Below, in pieces: positions 1-10,101 of a DNA stretch of 64,000 nucleotides (positions within the stretch are counted from its first letter, which is position 1; the number at the start of each line of letters is the position of its first letter). The stretch comes from Nilaparvata lugens (Eukaryota > Arthropoda > Insecta > Hemiptera > Delphacidae). The notes beneath the pieces were generated by a model, which worked only from the letters and a program-made list of their open reading frames with translations, searched no databases and had not been told where the DNA came from. Location of the stretch: assembly GCF_014356525.2 (NCBI RefSeq), contig NC_052507.1:37808368-37872367 (forward strand), in the 5' to 3' direction. The translations under genes and the position numbers were made by a program.

Positions 1-758
1 ATGCTCCTTTGTTTATTACTTCCTTGTCAGTTCGAACTTCTATATTTTTATTTCCTGTTCGTATATGAATCTTATATAATTGTAATGTACTCCAACAACT
101 GAATACAACGGTATATAAGATCTACATTCTCACAATCTACCCATGTCCATACATGTAATCTCTATAGGAATTTCTCTCTATTACCCCATATAACAAGGAA
201 TAAAAATGCTAAAATATGAATGAAAAGCGGAGTTTTGTACCGTGACTTTAAGAGGATATGCGTATGAAGAATGTGAAATATGTAAAATATGTCACGTCGC
301 TCGCTATTGAGCCTGGAGCTTGTTCGATGCTTTGTTATGTAGTGACCTTTTTGACATTTATTACTAGGACCCGAAGCTATAAGCTAAGAACGTTTCGGAA
401 TCTCAACTGCGATCTGCGAGTGAAGAAAGCGCGATCTCAATCCTATTTTTATCTGAATATTACTGCCGCTGAATACCGTATTTTCAGGACCGTTCGAGCG
501 TACACCGATAACAGTAAAAATATACGGTGAAACAAGTTGAAACCGTAAGGTAGAAGAAATCCACCAGCAAATCCCTCTAAAGATATAGCGTTTTCAAAAT
601 CCTGTTGTCTGGATGTTTGTCTGTTGTTTGGATTCCCAATCCAAAATCTCCCACAAAAATGAAATGATACCGTTGAAAAAACTCATTAAAACATAAGTAC
701 AATATTGAGGTCCCATAAGTATATCGATTTTTACAGACGAACGATTTTTGCGGTCCTT
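1..758. other. AT-rich DNA, no gene seen
   Basis: No recognisable protein, RNA or repeat was found here. The longest open frame (258-530, 90 codons) has no motif I recognise and is a length expected by chance. Confidence 0.6.
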
Positions 759-832
759 ATAAATTCTATTAGATTGAACAGATGTCAAACAGATGATGTT
801 TGTCAAGCTCCGTTCAATCTAATAGAATTCAT
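759..832. repeat. Short inverted repeat able to form a hairpin
   Basis: Arms at 759-779 and 812-832 are complementary over about 21 bases with one mismatch (core TTCTATTAGATTGAAC). A second, smaller inverted pair (TCAAAC/GTTTG) lies in the loop. The flanks outside the arms are also weakly complementary, so this may be the core of a decayed fold-back MITE. No target duplication was identified. Confidence 0.6.
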
Positions 833-1505
833 CAGAACGACGAAAAAAATCAAAAATATACTGCCACATTTTTCAATAATGGGCTGATGATAAAAAAATG
901 ATATTAAGATCCAAGGAACGGGGATAAATAATAATGAGAAGGGATAAATAGCAAGTGAAAGTGAGATTGATTGATTGATTGAGTACTTTATTCATGTAGA
1001 TTACAACAATATATACTGGCTTATACACTTTTATACAATAGCTTGCAAAACAGCAAAATTATAGATTAATTTTATTTACATAATATAGACTAAGAAAATT
1101 ATCATTGAACTGTATATGATATGAAAAAAGCAATTTGTGATAACTAACTATAGATAATATTGTTATGCATCTACATAAATTGGCGGAGCTTTGGACATAT
1201 CATGTCCATTCTTTGGAAAGAATATTCAAAATATCCTTACCACTAACTCTCTACCAAAACGTTATTTTCATTATTCCAACTAAGGATTTATTAATAAATG
1301 AAGATATTGTAGAAGTATTAATTAATTAATATCAATATTTAAGAGAAGAAAAAACAGAAAATTAAGAAAGTAAAATTATTATATAGGGAGATAACATCAA
1401 ATCATTGATTAATAAAATGAAATAGGCTGAAAGTAGATCAGGGTAATCAACTTTTACTAATATACAGCAGTAATGCAGTGAATAATAAAAAAACATGAGT
1501 TTATA

Positions 1506-1507
<2 letters not shown>

Positions 1508-1542
<35 letters not shown>
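1508..1542. repeat. (TA)n microsatellite
   Basis: About 17 uninterrupted AT dinucleotides inside the LINE 3' UTR. Confidence 0.95.
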
Positions 1543-1546
<4 letters not shown>

Positions 1547-1614
1547 TTATTCTATAACAGGTTTATAGGTTTGTATTGGTGGGATGGGTGAGGGATGGTT
1601 GTCATGTGATCGTT

Positions 1615-1836
1615 CTAGGGTTGGACAGTTTCAGTCATTTGTTCCAAAAGATGTTTTTTTAAAGTCAGGATGAAGCTCGCTCGGCTCTCGATTGACCTGA
1701 TAGAAACAGGAAGTGCATTCCATGCACGACAGGCACTGACTAAAAAGGATTTTGTGAAACGACATATGACGGGGAAAATGGGAATGAAACTGATATAACT
1801 TAACCTAAATGAAAAAGTCTCTTGATTCGAGTGCAT
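1615..1836 (-). pseudogene. LINE ORF2 C-terminal fragment
   Basis: A 73-codon frame whose product contains FLVSACRAWNALPVSIRSI and then a basic LKKHLLE end. This pattern (short hydrophobic stretch, W-N-x-L-P, then a K-rich helix) is the usual extreme C terminus of CR1/Jockey-type LINE ORF2 proteins, beyond the reverse-transcriptase palm. Endonuclease and catalytic RT parts are absent, so it cannot act alone. The first 85-97 bases are repeated at 13506-13602. It is followed by the LINE 3' UTR. The terminal-fragment assignment is firm and the clade is not. Confidence 0.7.
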
Positions 1837-1849
1837 TCTGTATGCCTTG

Positions 1850-2723
1850 ACGAATAATAAGAAGAATAAGAATGGAAAATAATAATAATCATCTTCACAA
1901 CAATCACAACAATCCCAACAGTTATAATAAATGTAATAACTACAACAATATTCTAGTAATTATAATAACTATAAGATGAAGAAGAGAAATGAGAAAGAAA
2001 AATGAGAAGTAGAGGAGACTATTGAGAAAGTGCTAGAGATTATCTCAGATGAGTTTTAAATAGGATTGAACAATAAAGTATGAGAACAAGGGCAAACATT
2101 TATTGGGAGTTGCAATAACGATAAAAGCAGCAAATTGAGTACTGTAATATTTTAGTGATGAATGTCTGAGATAATGTTTAATGAAACACAGCCACTACAT
2201 AAACAGACTACCTAACCTTCTGTTCTATCAATAACTCTTCACACGTTATCTTCTATTGTTCGAGCTGTGGCAATAGTAGATGATATCATTATGTACACCT
2301 AATATAGAAGAGATCACTATCTATACCTATGGATTAAATCTATATCTATAACGTATGTTAATCATCCAATTCATTTGAAATTCAGCATTTCGAAAATTAT
2401 GAATTATGGAAATAATTAAGGTAAAATTATTAGTGAGAATAGAGATAATAATTTTCTTAGTACCCTCTGGAGTATAGCAGTTGATGCATAGACCGTAGTT
2501 TTGGGAATTAATATCAAGATAAATTATTAATCAGTATCAACAAATGTAGATTTGCTTAGTTTGAAATAATTGCCTTATATAAGACAATCATGAATAGCAG
2601 TGGAAAGATTCATTTATAGAACAGAAAGCCAGGTCATGAATAATGCCAAGGTATATCTACTGTGAAATTTATTAATACGAATTTCCTATTATTGTAGTGA
2701 AGGGCACCTTAGTCATTGAATGT
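1850..2723. repeat. AT-rich spacer of duplicated module, copy A
   Basis: Non-coding AT-rich DNA that aligns along most of its length with 14500-15198. Shared blocks include CCCTCTGGAGTATAG, GAAATTCAGCATTTCGAAAA and GTAGTGAAGGGCACCTTAGT. It joins an ORF1 relic (right) to a LINE ORF2 C-terminal scrap (left) in both copies. An extra 100 bases or so near 2525-2650 are missing from copy B. Confidence 0.75.
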
Positions 2724-3357
2724 TTAAATGATTAAATTTACCTTTATTTTTAGAAGGTCGGTCATCCTATCGACTGTGTGGACCCTCTTGGATCCTCCCT
2801 CGCCGATAGAGATCTTGATCCTCCCATCAGATGACCAGACATTCCTGTGCCCATGACGGTCGGCCGCAGCGTTGAGGATCTTGAGACGCTCCGCAGTCAG
2901 ATCCTCGCGAATCGTGACGCCGGAACCCTTCAGCTTCCTCTTTGCGTCGAATATCATGTTTCTGGTCCGGTAGCTGCACAGACGAACGATGATGGGGCGA
3001 TCCTTCGGCTTCGCTTGCCCTTGTTGAGGTGGTTGACGCCTTCCAACGTGATGCGAGCCAGAGTCACGGGCACGTTCAGCTTCTTGTTGGAGACATCAAG
3101 CGCCAGCAGGTCCGTGTCTTCTTTGTCGCTTTCCAGGATCCCAAAAATATGTATTGAATGTCAGCTCCCGTATTGCTCGAGGTCGTCGTGAAGATAGACT
3201 TCATAGCCATTGAGATGGCATTTTGTACAGATTCTTCGATTTGCTGTCGAATAATGTGGAGTGTCTCTTCAGACAATGATCCAGAAATAGCTGGAGAAGG
3301 CCCTTGCTTTGGAGCGTTGATCCCATTCTTTGGCATGCCTCTGTTCGGTCGGACCAT
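2724..3357 (-). pseudogene. LINE ORF1 (L1-like RNA-binding protein) relic, copy A
   Basis: Broken open frames at 3357-3076 and 2957-2724 encode parts of an L1-ORF1p-like protein. In the intact family it forms trimers through a coiled coil, binds LINE RNA and acts as a nucleic-acid chaperone. The start ATG at 3357 is followed by VRPNRG and SLSEETLHIIRQQIEES. The last frame carries the C-terminal RNA-binding domain (GVTIREDLTAERLKILNAAA, then WSSDGRIKIS). Compared with copy B the coiled-coil segment is deleted (the sequence jumps from KSIF to SSNTGADI), and at least one frameshift follows. GC content is well above the flanks, as expected of old coding sequence. It cannot encode a working protein. 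Confidence 0.75.
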
Positions 3358-3490
3358 AGTGTACCGTTATGTGGATTTACACTTTTACATGCAAGAAGGT
3401 AGACTGAAGAATTGGGAATATTTTTTCAAGATAAATAAAAAGAGTGTGAGTTAATTAAAAATATAATTTCACTATTGAATTTAGCTCGAG
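3358..3490. repeat. 5' flank of ORF1 module, copy A
   Basis: Upstream of ORF1 on the minus strand. It matches 15900-16035 up to TTTAGCTCGAG, where the two copies diverge. That marks the outer edge of the duplicated module. Confidence 0.7.
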
Positions 3491-4569
3491 AACCTCAATA
3501 ATATTGTTATGATAATTGATAAATATGTTTAATATTATTATTAATATAATAAAAGTATTGTTTTGATAATCAATATTTTTTCCACAAACTCTGTATAATA
3601 ATATGGCGAATGTGAAACAGCTGCACCAAAGAAATTATGTCAACAACATATGTTTAGGAAAACCATAGTTTTGAACTTCATTTTCCTGATGCAATGTATT
3701 GGCCCAATGTATGGATTATTATTTTTTAGCTAGAACACTTTTTTGAGACTGCTAAATAAACGTCAACAGTTTTATCAATGCTGTATCGGCAATACAAGAA
3801 CGCATGCAGTTAATATGGTCTTTAAATAAAGGTGTTGACATTCACATGAATTAATTATTCTATACCATTTTTATTTTATTACAATTTCAAAATTATTCGA
3901 GCCATGATAGAATTATTGACTCACTGTAGAGTCAGTCAAAAAATTTAATATTGAAATGAGGGGTATTTTGGCAAGCTGAACAAAAAATAAGATCCTATGC
4001 ACCTTTTCGATATTTCCTCAAATGAAAAATGAGTTTTGTGGGTTGTCAAAACTCCCCCTGAAAAAGAAACTATTCAACTTATCCTATAGTTTAGTAAATT
4101 AACAATGATTTCTGCGTTGAATAACATGTTTTTTGCCAACAAGAATCGAACTCTCTAAATGGAGGTAGAATGATAGGTTGACAACTTTCAGTTCTGTTGT
4201 TTTAACATTTTTTTTAAATCACTTTCAAAAAGTTCATGTAGTACCTACTATTGTGTTCGAGAAACTTCTGGGGCTATCATAGTTTCACAACTATTCTGTT
4301 CCACACTCCTATCTCTTGCAGTCGTTAACCATATTTATAATAAAATAGAGAGTTGGCTTAATACATGTACGGATAGGAAAATTATGTTTGACGCATTATC
4401 ACGTTTGAACTACTGGACTAATCAACTTGAAATTTTGCATATAGGCTAGATTCTTAATTAACCAAGGATGGTTATAGGCCTATTTTCAATTCTTCAAAAT
4501 TTCATTACGTCAAGTTTTCAGATTATCAATTTTGAAAATAGATCCTTGCGAAGCATGGGTTCCTGCTAG
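3491..4569 (+). mobile_element. Helitron-ended 1.08 kb repeat, copy 1
   Basis: About 1,080 bases closely matching 42306-43395, with no coding capacity. The last 236 bases (from 4334) form the Helitron-like unit also seen at 16674-16915 and 63762-63992. The 3' end has a short hairpin (CCTTGC-GAA-GCATGG) about seven bases before CTAG at 4566-4569, followed by T. Helitrons characteristically end with a hairpin plus CTRR and insert between A and T. The left edge falls at the border of the ORF1 module, so this copy either inserted there or was 5' truncated. Confidence 0.65.
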
Positions 4570-4572
4570 TTA

Positions 4573-5066
4573 CAATATATAATGGCTTATACACTCATAC
4601 AATAGCTTACAATACAGCAAAGTTTTAGATGAATTTACATAGCATAAACTAATGAATTAATTATTGAACTGTACAATGATATAAAAAAGTCAATTTGGAA
4701 TAACTATACAAGATAATATTGTAATAGAGAGATTGAACATAATGATTTAATGTTTCTAGGGAGGATATCGTGCATTTTCTTCAATGCATGCATGGCTGAG
4801 AATACCTTTTTACAAGTTTTGTCACTTGTTCTGACCAGTCAAGAGTATTATTCATAATATGCCTTAAATGTTTAACTGAGCTACAGTAAGGAATGTCATT
4901 ACCGTCTACACTATTTGGTGAATCGATTCCAAGGTCAATATTGTTTTATACGACGAGAACATATCCAATTATAGTGGGTTGTGTTTGATGGATAAGCTTA
5001 AGCCATTTTTTCTTTGTGCCATTCCACTATCGAATTGAATATCCTGATTCATTATTCCACTGTTTC
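4573..5066 (-). pseudogene. LINE ORF2 C-terminal part and 3' UTR, left of BEL insertion (copy B)
   Basis: On the minus strand, the residues IMNNTLDWSEQVTKLVKR (about 4875-4820) match the thumb region that follows the palm in CR1/Jockey LINE reverse transcriptases. Upstream pieces resemble the K-N-G-L-K-L motif, with frameshifts. The 3' UTR (about 4740-4573) matches 1003-1200. The catalytic palm with the aspartate pair is missing: the LINE resumes at 11503 on the other side of the BEL element and stops before that motif. The 3' tail is cut off by the Helitron-ended repeat at 4569. Confidence 0.7.
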
Positions 5067-5763
5067 TGTAAACTCTAAGTTTCAACTTTAAGAATTTATA
5101 TTGATTTTAAATTGGTAATCAATAATTTTGATGTAAAGTGGACTGTATTGAATAGAAAAGAAACAAGTGATATCTCTACAGAAACAAGTACATGCAATGA
5201 ATATATAAAAGAACAACTCACCGAAAATCTGCAGAGTACCTAATGTAATATTTATATTATTGAGCTTACAACTCCCAGGTAAGGTATTCAGGTGTCCCCG
5301 AGGTAGGAGATGAATCAAGGATGGTGAAAAGGCAAGCTTAATTGTCATCTACTGTTGGTAAATTCGGCTTCCATCATATAACGTTGCACATATATTTCTG
5401 ACGAGATATTTACAATGTCTTTAAAGACTATAGATCGGTGAACTTTCCAATCGAAAAATAATAGTTTAAAACTTTCAACTAAAGGGAGTTTGGCAAACAC
5501 TCTTCCAAACGTAGGTTTATGGTGTACGATTTAACATTAACGAAAAAATAATAATTTGAAGAACGATTTTCTTCTGGGAATGATCGACGAATAATAATTA
5601 TCAATTCCCGACTCGAGGCAAGCTATTACAAAGCGAGACTGAACTGAAAAGACAGCCTACCGGCTAGTGAGCGCGACGCACTCAAGTGAAAGAAATACGA
5701 ACTGAACGAGGAGCGCGCGTCCAATTCAAAAACGAAAAATGAAAACTAGAGCTGGCTCCAACA
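5067..5763 (-). repeat. 3' LTR of BEL/Pao element
   Basis: About 697 bases. On the minus strand it begins TGTTGG immediately after a polypurine tract and ends in ACA, giving canonical TG...CA termini. Its last 134 bases (5067-5200) match 11370-11502. The differences I see are single-base insertions or deletions in short runs rather than substitutions. Confidence 0.8.
5201..5209 (-). promoter_or_regulatory. Candidate TATA box in the LTR
   Basis: Minus-strand TTTTATATAT lies at the U3 side of the segment shared by both LTRs. Transcription would be expected to start about 25-30 bases downstream, near 5175. The truncated 5' LTR begins right at the downstream edge of this box, so it lacks the box. 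Confidence 0.45.
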
Positions 5764-5774
5764 TCCCCCCCCGG
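5764..5774 (-). other. Polypurine tract of BEL/Pao element
   Basis: Minus-strand run of eight G flanked by GG and A, directly abutting the TGTTGG start of the 3' LTR. This is the position where plus-strand DNA synthesis is primed in LTR retrotransposons. Confidence 0.75.
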
Positions 5775-5891
5775 CTGAAAAGCTATTTTCAGACAAGGCT
5801 AGAGAACAAAGAAACGAAAAAACAATGAATAAACGACGAAAGAAATAAAAATAAAACAAACGAGAATAAAACAAAAAATGCAAAAGGAAAA

Positions 5892-8885
5892 TTATTGAGT
5901 AGGCAACGGATACAACTTTGTAGCCGGCCTTTTGAAGCGACCATTGGCGCACCGCACCATAGCCACTCGAACGACACCGTCAGCACCGGGAAATACTTCC
6001 TCAATCACCCCCAGAGGCCATTTCAACGGTGCGACATTTGGTTGATCCACTAGGACGATTGTACCAACCGTGAGAGGGGTGGAATCCTTACACCATTTCA
6101 CACGGGTTTGTAATTCATGTAAGTATTCTTTGCGCCAACGACTCCAGAAAGACTGAACCATTTGATTGACTAATTCAAACCGATCCAATCGATTCATTGG
6201 ACGATCTTCCACATTTAACATAGGAAGGTACTTAAGAGGTGTCAAAGTGAGAAAATGAGCCGGTGTGAGGGCGAGGGGTTCACTCGGATCCGCGCTCATT
6301 TGACATAACGGGCGTGAGTTAAGTACAGCCTCAATTTGAACTAAGACAGTGTTCAATTCTTCGTAAGTCAACAACTGGTTACCAATAACTCGAAACAGGT
6401 GTGACTTTACTGATTTTATATTCGCCTCCCAAAGACCGCCGAAGTGAGGTGAACCTGGCGGGATGAAATTCCACTCAATGCTATGATCAGCAAGTTCATT
6501 CTGGAGCAGGTTTTGATATTCCTTGGAGTTCAGCATCCGTGACAATTTTATTAGCTCATCATAGGCGCCGACGAAGTTGGTACCATTATCGGAATACATG
6601 ACCTTACAAGGACCTCGTCGAGCAAGGAAACGGCGAAAAGCTGATAAGAACATTTGGGTCGATAAGTCCGAAACTAATTCAATGTGAACGGCTTTAGTTG
6701 CCATACAGACAAAAAGACAAATGTACGATTTAAATATGAAAGGATTCCGACGCCTGGCCATGGTGATTCGAATGGGTCCACCATAATCAACTCCACATTG
6801 GACGAATGGTTTAGACGACAGAGTTCTACAGGCTGGCAGATTGCCCATTTTCGGCGGTGTAAGAGTGGGACGATAGTGAAAACACTTGTTACATTTTCGT
6901 ACATGACTCCTTATAAGGACACGGGCTGATAAAATCCAATATTTTTGTCTCAAAATAGACGCCAATAAATGAGGTCCAGCGTGACAGTGCTTTTCATGAA
7001 AATAATCAATCAAAAGCGTGACCAATGGATCATTTTTCGGTAATATAATCGGATGACAGCTGTCATAATTCAACTCAGAATTTTGTAAACGTCCACCCAC
7101 ACGAATAATATCATGATCAAGAAAGGGTGACAGTTGTTGAAGATGAGAAGTACATTCTTTCCCAGCTTTCAATTCCAGTAATTCTTTCGAAAAATGAATT
7201 TTTTGTACGACTTTACACAAATGTTTTTCCGCCAAATCGAAATCTAATTCATGAGGTTTAGGCAATAGACGAAGTACTTTCAATATTAACACCATGATAC
7301 GCAATAGACGTTGGTAGTTGGAACAACGAGCAATTAAAAGATGAATCGAATTAATAGATGAATTTTCCGACTGTACTACAGTGACAATTGAGTGAACCTT
7401 GACCTCAGGTAGACACTCTATAGGTTCCAGATCGACCTTGACGGGCCAATCACTCTCTTCTAACATTAGCCAAGAGGGGCCAGACCACCACAAATCATGA
7501 TTAATTATTTCAGAAGGGGATAAACCTCTCGAAATGGGATCAGCTGGGTTTGAATTTCCTGCCACGTGTAACCAGTCGTTGATAGGACAGTCTTGAATTT
7601 TCGTAACTCGATTAGCGACGAAAGATTGCCATCTAGATGGACAGCCCCTGATCCAATGTAAGACAACAGTTGAATCCGATAATGCAACAACGCGAGTCAC
7701 GTGACAACGAAGGCTCAAAACAGAGACAACAACCTGTATTAATTCAGCGAGCAAGAGCGCCGCGCATAATTCAAGCCTAGGTATGGATAAAGTCTTAGAT
7801 GGCGCGACTTTTGATTTAGCGCACAACAATGTGATAGTTGCAGGTTGCATATCCATTTGAGATTTTATGTAGATCACACCACCATAACCTAAAGTCGATG
7901 CATCACAGAAACCAATGACAGTAATTTTCGAATCATTCATCACTCCTAAATGACGTGGTATGAAGAGATTGGACAATAAAGGGAACTCCTTCTGACATGT
8001 CTCCCATTGAAGCGCAATAGAGGGAGGTACTGAATCGTCCCAATCAAGACCAGCATTCCATAATTGTTTAATTAAACATTTAAGAAACAAAGTTAGGGGT
8101 GACAAGAGTCCCAAAGGATCGAAAATGCGTGCTACTACCGATAAAATGTGACGTTTGGTAGGAACAGACTGATTAGGATTCACTGAAAAACAAAACGAAT
8201 CACTACCAGGTTGCCATTTCAAACCTAGGACAGCCAACAAATTTCCCATCTCGAAATCTTTAGACAAGGCCGATTTTTCATCTTCCGAGAAATCATTCAT
8301 CAATTCAGGTGAATTGGAACTCCATTTAGTAAGTTCGAATCCGCCTCTCTCGAACAATTCTTTAGCCTGACTACAAAGACGATTTGCTTCACCTAAAGAA
8401 GACACACTTGTCACCAAATCATCCATAAACATGTCACTCGGAATACGAGCTTTAGCATCAGGGAAATTTTCACCTTCTTCTTGAACAAGTTGATGGACAG
8501 TTCTGAGAGCTAGAAACGGTGACTCACTCAGACCAAATACGACAGTTTTTAATTCAAAAATTTGTATGGGATCATTGGACGAAAATCTCCATAACAAACG
8601 CTGAAATTTGCGACACGATTCATCGACAAGAATCTGTCTATACATCTGCTTTATATCAGCAGTTACAGCGATAGAAAATAACCGAAAATTGACTAACAGA
8701 ACGAAAATATCCGTTTGCAACTTGGGGCCGATATGAAGTATATCATTCAATGATACTCCAGTAGTAGTTTTCGCGCCTGCGTCAAAGACAATACGCAAAG
8801 GCGTTGATTGACTCTGAGTTTTGATTACAGCATGATGAGGTATAAAATAACCACTTTTATCACTCTGATTTTTTATCAATTCCAT
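5892..8885 (-). CDS. pol: BEL/Pao pol: reverse transcriptase, RNase H, integrase, DUF5641
   Basis: An uninterrupted 997-codon frame. Reverse transcriptase covers about residues 1-310, with TADIKQMY near 76 and the catalytic FMDD at 153-156 (F in place of the usual Y). RNase H acidic residues fit FCDAS (D327), RLELCAA (E372), LSDST (D404) and NPADP (D449). The integrase zinc-binding region has His near 629-634 and Cys at 664 and 667. The catalytic core has D699 (GVDYGGP), D765 (YSDNGTNF) and E819 (GGLWEANIK). The C-terminal GTIVLVDQPN...RPATKLYPLP stretch matches DUF5641, usual in Pao elements. The product copies element RNA and integrates the cDNA. The listed start is only the first Met. The frame is really the continuation of gag-protease, from which it is now separated by a frameshift near 8890-8915. 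Confidence 0.93.
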   Translation of the reverse strand: MELIKNQSDKSGYFIPHHAVIKTQSQSTPLRIVFDAGAKTTTGVSLNDILHIGPKLQTDIFVLLVNFRLFSIAVTADIKQMYRQILVDESCRKFQRLLWRFSSNDPIQIFELKTVVFGLSESPFLALRTVHQLVQEEGENFPDAKARIPSDMFMDDLVTSVSSLGEANRLCSQAKELFERGGFELTKWSSNSPELMNDFSEDEKSALSKDFEMGNLLAVLGLKWQPGSDSFCFSVNPNQSVPTKRHILSVVARIFDPLGLLSPLTLFLKCLIKQLWNAGLDWDDSVPPSIALQWETCQKEFPLLSNLFIPRHLGVMNDSKITVIGFCDASTLGYGGVIYIKSQMDMQPATITLLCAKSKVAPSKTLSIPRLELCAALLLAELIQVVVSVLSLRCHVTRVVALSDSTVVLHWIRGCPSRWQSFVANRVTKIQDCPINDWLHVAGNSNPADPISRGLSPSEIINHDLWWSGPSWLMLEESDWPVKVDLEPIECLPEVKVHSIVTVVQSENSSINSIHLLIARCSNYQRLLRIMVLILKVLRLLPKPHELDFDLAEKHLCKVVQKIHFSKELLELKAGKECTSHLQQLSPFLDHDIIRVGGRLQNSELNYDSCHPIILPKNDPLVTLLIDYFHEKHCHAGPHLLASILRQKYWILSARVLIRSHVRKCNKCFHYRPTLTPPKMGNLPACRTLSSKPFVQCGVDYGGPIRITMARRRNPFIFKSYICLFVCMATKAVHIELVSDLSTQMFLSAFRRFLARRGPCKVMYSDNGTNFVGAYDELIKLSRMLNSKEYQNLLQNELADHSIEWNFIPPGSPHFGGLWEANIKSVKSHLFRVIGNQLLTYEELNTVLVQIEAVLNSRPLCQMSADPSEPLALTPAHFLTLTPLKYLPMLNVEDRPMNRLDRFELVNQMVQSFWSRWRKEYLHELQTRVKWCKDSTPLTVGTIVLVDQPNVAPLKWPLGVIEEVFPGADGVVRVAMVRCANGRFKRPATKLYPLPTQ

Positions 8886-9922
8886 GTGTCCTTGTTTGAG
8901 ATAATCCAGAGGACATCGTGATACACTAAACGCATGTTTGGATCACGTGCCAGTCGTTTCTCCAAACTGATGAGTCGACGTTCTGACATAGCATAAGAAT
9001 CACCAAGACAATCAGGGGATTTTGAAAACGATAATGAGACAACGAATCTACCCGAATTTTCACGACGAACGGACGATGCAAAATCCTTCTCGCATTCCAA
9101 CTCATCAGCAGTGAGTTGTTTTCCTACATCTGGAACGCTTTCCACTTCCCAAAATTTTCGAACTAACTTATCCAACGGTGATGTTAGACAAGTCATCAAA
9201 CACGTTGAATTTTCTGAAGATTGAGTTAAAATAGGGGCTCTACCCATCAAAATATAACCGAAAACACTTTCCAAGGCCATCAAATAATTCGAATCAATTT
9301 CCACACGACCATTTCGGAAAATATGGGGCACTAATTCAGCTCCTATAATAGCGTCAATTTCGCTGGGAATGTGATAACTTTCATCAGCAAGTCGAAGACC
9401 AAACAAATTTGATAATTTAGAATTATCAATTTTACTAGTGGGAAGCTGTTCCATGATTTTTTCGACAACTAATGGTTCAATGGAAAATTTAACACTAGAA
9501 TCGAGTCGAGATTGAAGCGTGACAAAAGTACGACCAAAAACTGATTGCGAATTTCCGCCAAAACCATTCACAATTAATTGGAAAGGAGAAATCGATAGTT
9601 GCAATTTACGACAAAGTTTACGAGTAATGAAATGACTTTGACTAGCTGAATCAACTAAAACTCTTATTTTGTGCAATCTACCTCTCTTATCAGGTACCTC
9701 GACTTGAGCAGTTGATAGTAGAACACTATACGGTGCCGACTTCGAATCGATAGAACAACAGGTAATAGTATTATTTTCTACCTTTTTCGCATCCGAATTT
9801 GATGACGAATTTGAAGCATTTCCGAAATGTAAAAGCGAATTATGCTTCTGACTACATTCCTCGCAGTTGGAAGAAGTACAATCTTTACTACGATGGCTGG
9901 CGAGAAACATTTCAAACAGCAA
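8876..9922 (-). pseudogene. BEL/Pao protease region (DUF1758, peptidase A17-like), frameshifted
   Basis: A 348-codon frame. The N terminus has the second Cys-rich knuckle (SKDCTSSNCEECSQKH), which follows the retroviral-type CCHC in Pao Gag. Residues about 85-230 form the retropepsin-like domain, with the active-site segment VLVDSASQSHF (Asp at about 91) and the later DAIIGAELV strand typical of DUF1758. The frame begins inside the preceding knuckle, where a frame change occurs near 9890-9910. It ends by another shift that separates it from pol at about 8890-8915. In a working element this protease would cut the Gag-Pol polyprotein. All catalytic landmarks are present, so only the reading frame is broken. 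Confidence 0.85.
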
Positions 9923-10101
9923 CCCTTCTCCTTAACAAAACGAAAACGGTCCCAAGGTGATAACTGACGAAAAAGACGACAATTGATCAATTTATGATTT
10001 GTCATCGAACATTTCAGACATTCTGATATTTTTACCGGTGATTTGGTCACTTGCGAATTCGATTGAACAACCAACACTTTGGATTTTGGTATTGGTTTCA
10101 C
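9778..10101 (-). pseudogene. BEL/Pao Gag C-terminal CCHC zinc knuckle, frameshifted
   Basis: This frame carries CLKCSMTNHKLINC, a C-x2-C-x4-H-x4-C knuckle, followed by WDRFRFVKEKGCCLKC, the usual bridge to the second knuckle in Pao elements. Only about the first two thirds (10101 to about 9900) is genuine. The remainder is out of frame, and the true continuation lies in the frame of 9922-8876. The upstream junction to gag is also a frame change, near 10140-10165. The knuckle would bind element RNA during packaging. Confidence 0.8.

Larger units (their letters stand above)
965..1848 (-). mobile_element. LINE 3' end, 5'-truncated or internally deleted (copy A)
   Basis: Read on the minus strand, this starts in the C terminus of a non-LTR reverse transcriptase, continues through an AT-rich 3' UTR and ends in AATAAAGTACTCAATCAATC, a short tandem tail typical of CR1/L2-like LINEs. 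The 3' UTR (about 1000-1200) is clearly related to 4573-4740, the 3' end of the LINE split by the BEL element, so both belong to one family. A (TA)n run at 1508-1542 lies inside the 3' UTR. Clade assignment (CR1-like or Jockey-like) is inference. Confidence 0.75.

Noticed and set aside
258..530. 90-codon plus-strand frame near the left edge
   Set aside because: No motif, no splice or regulatory context, and a length expected by chance.
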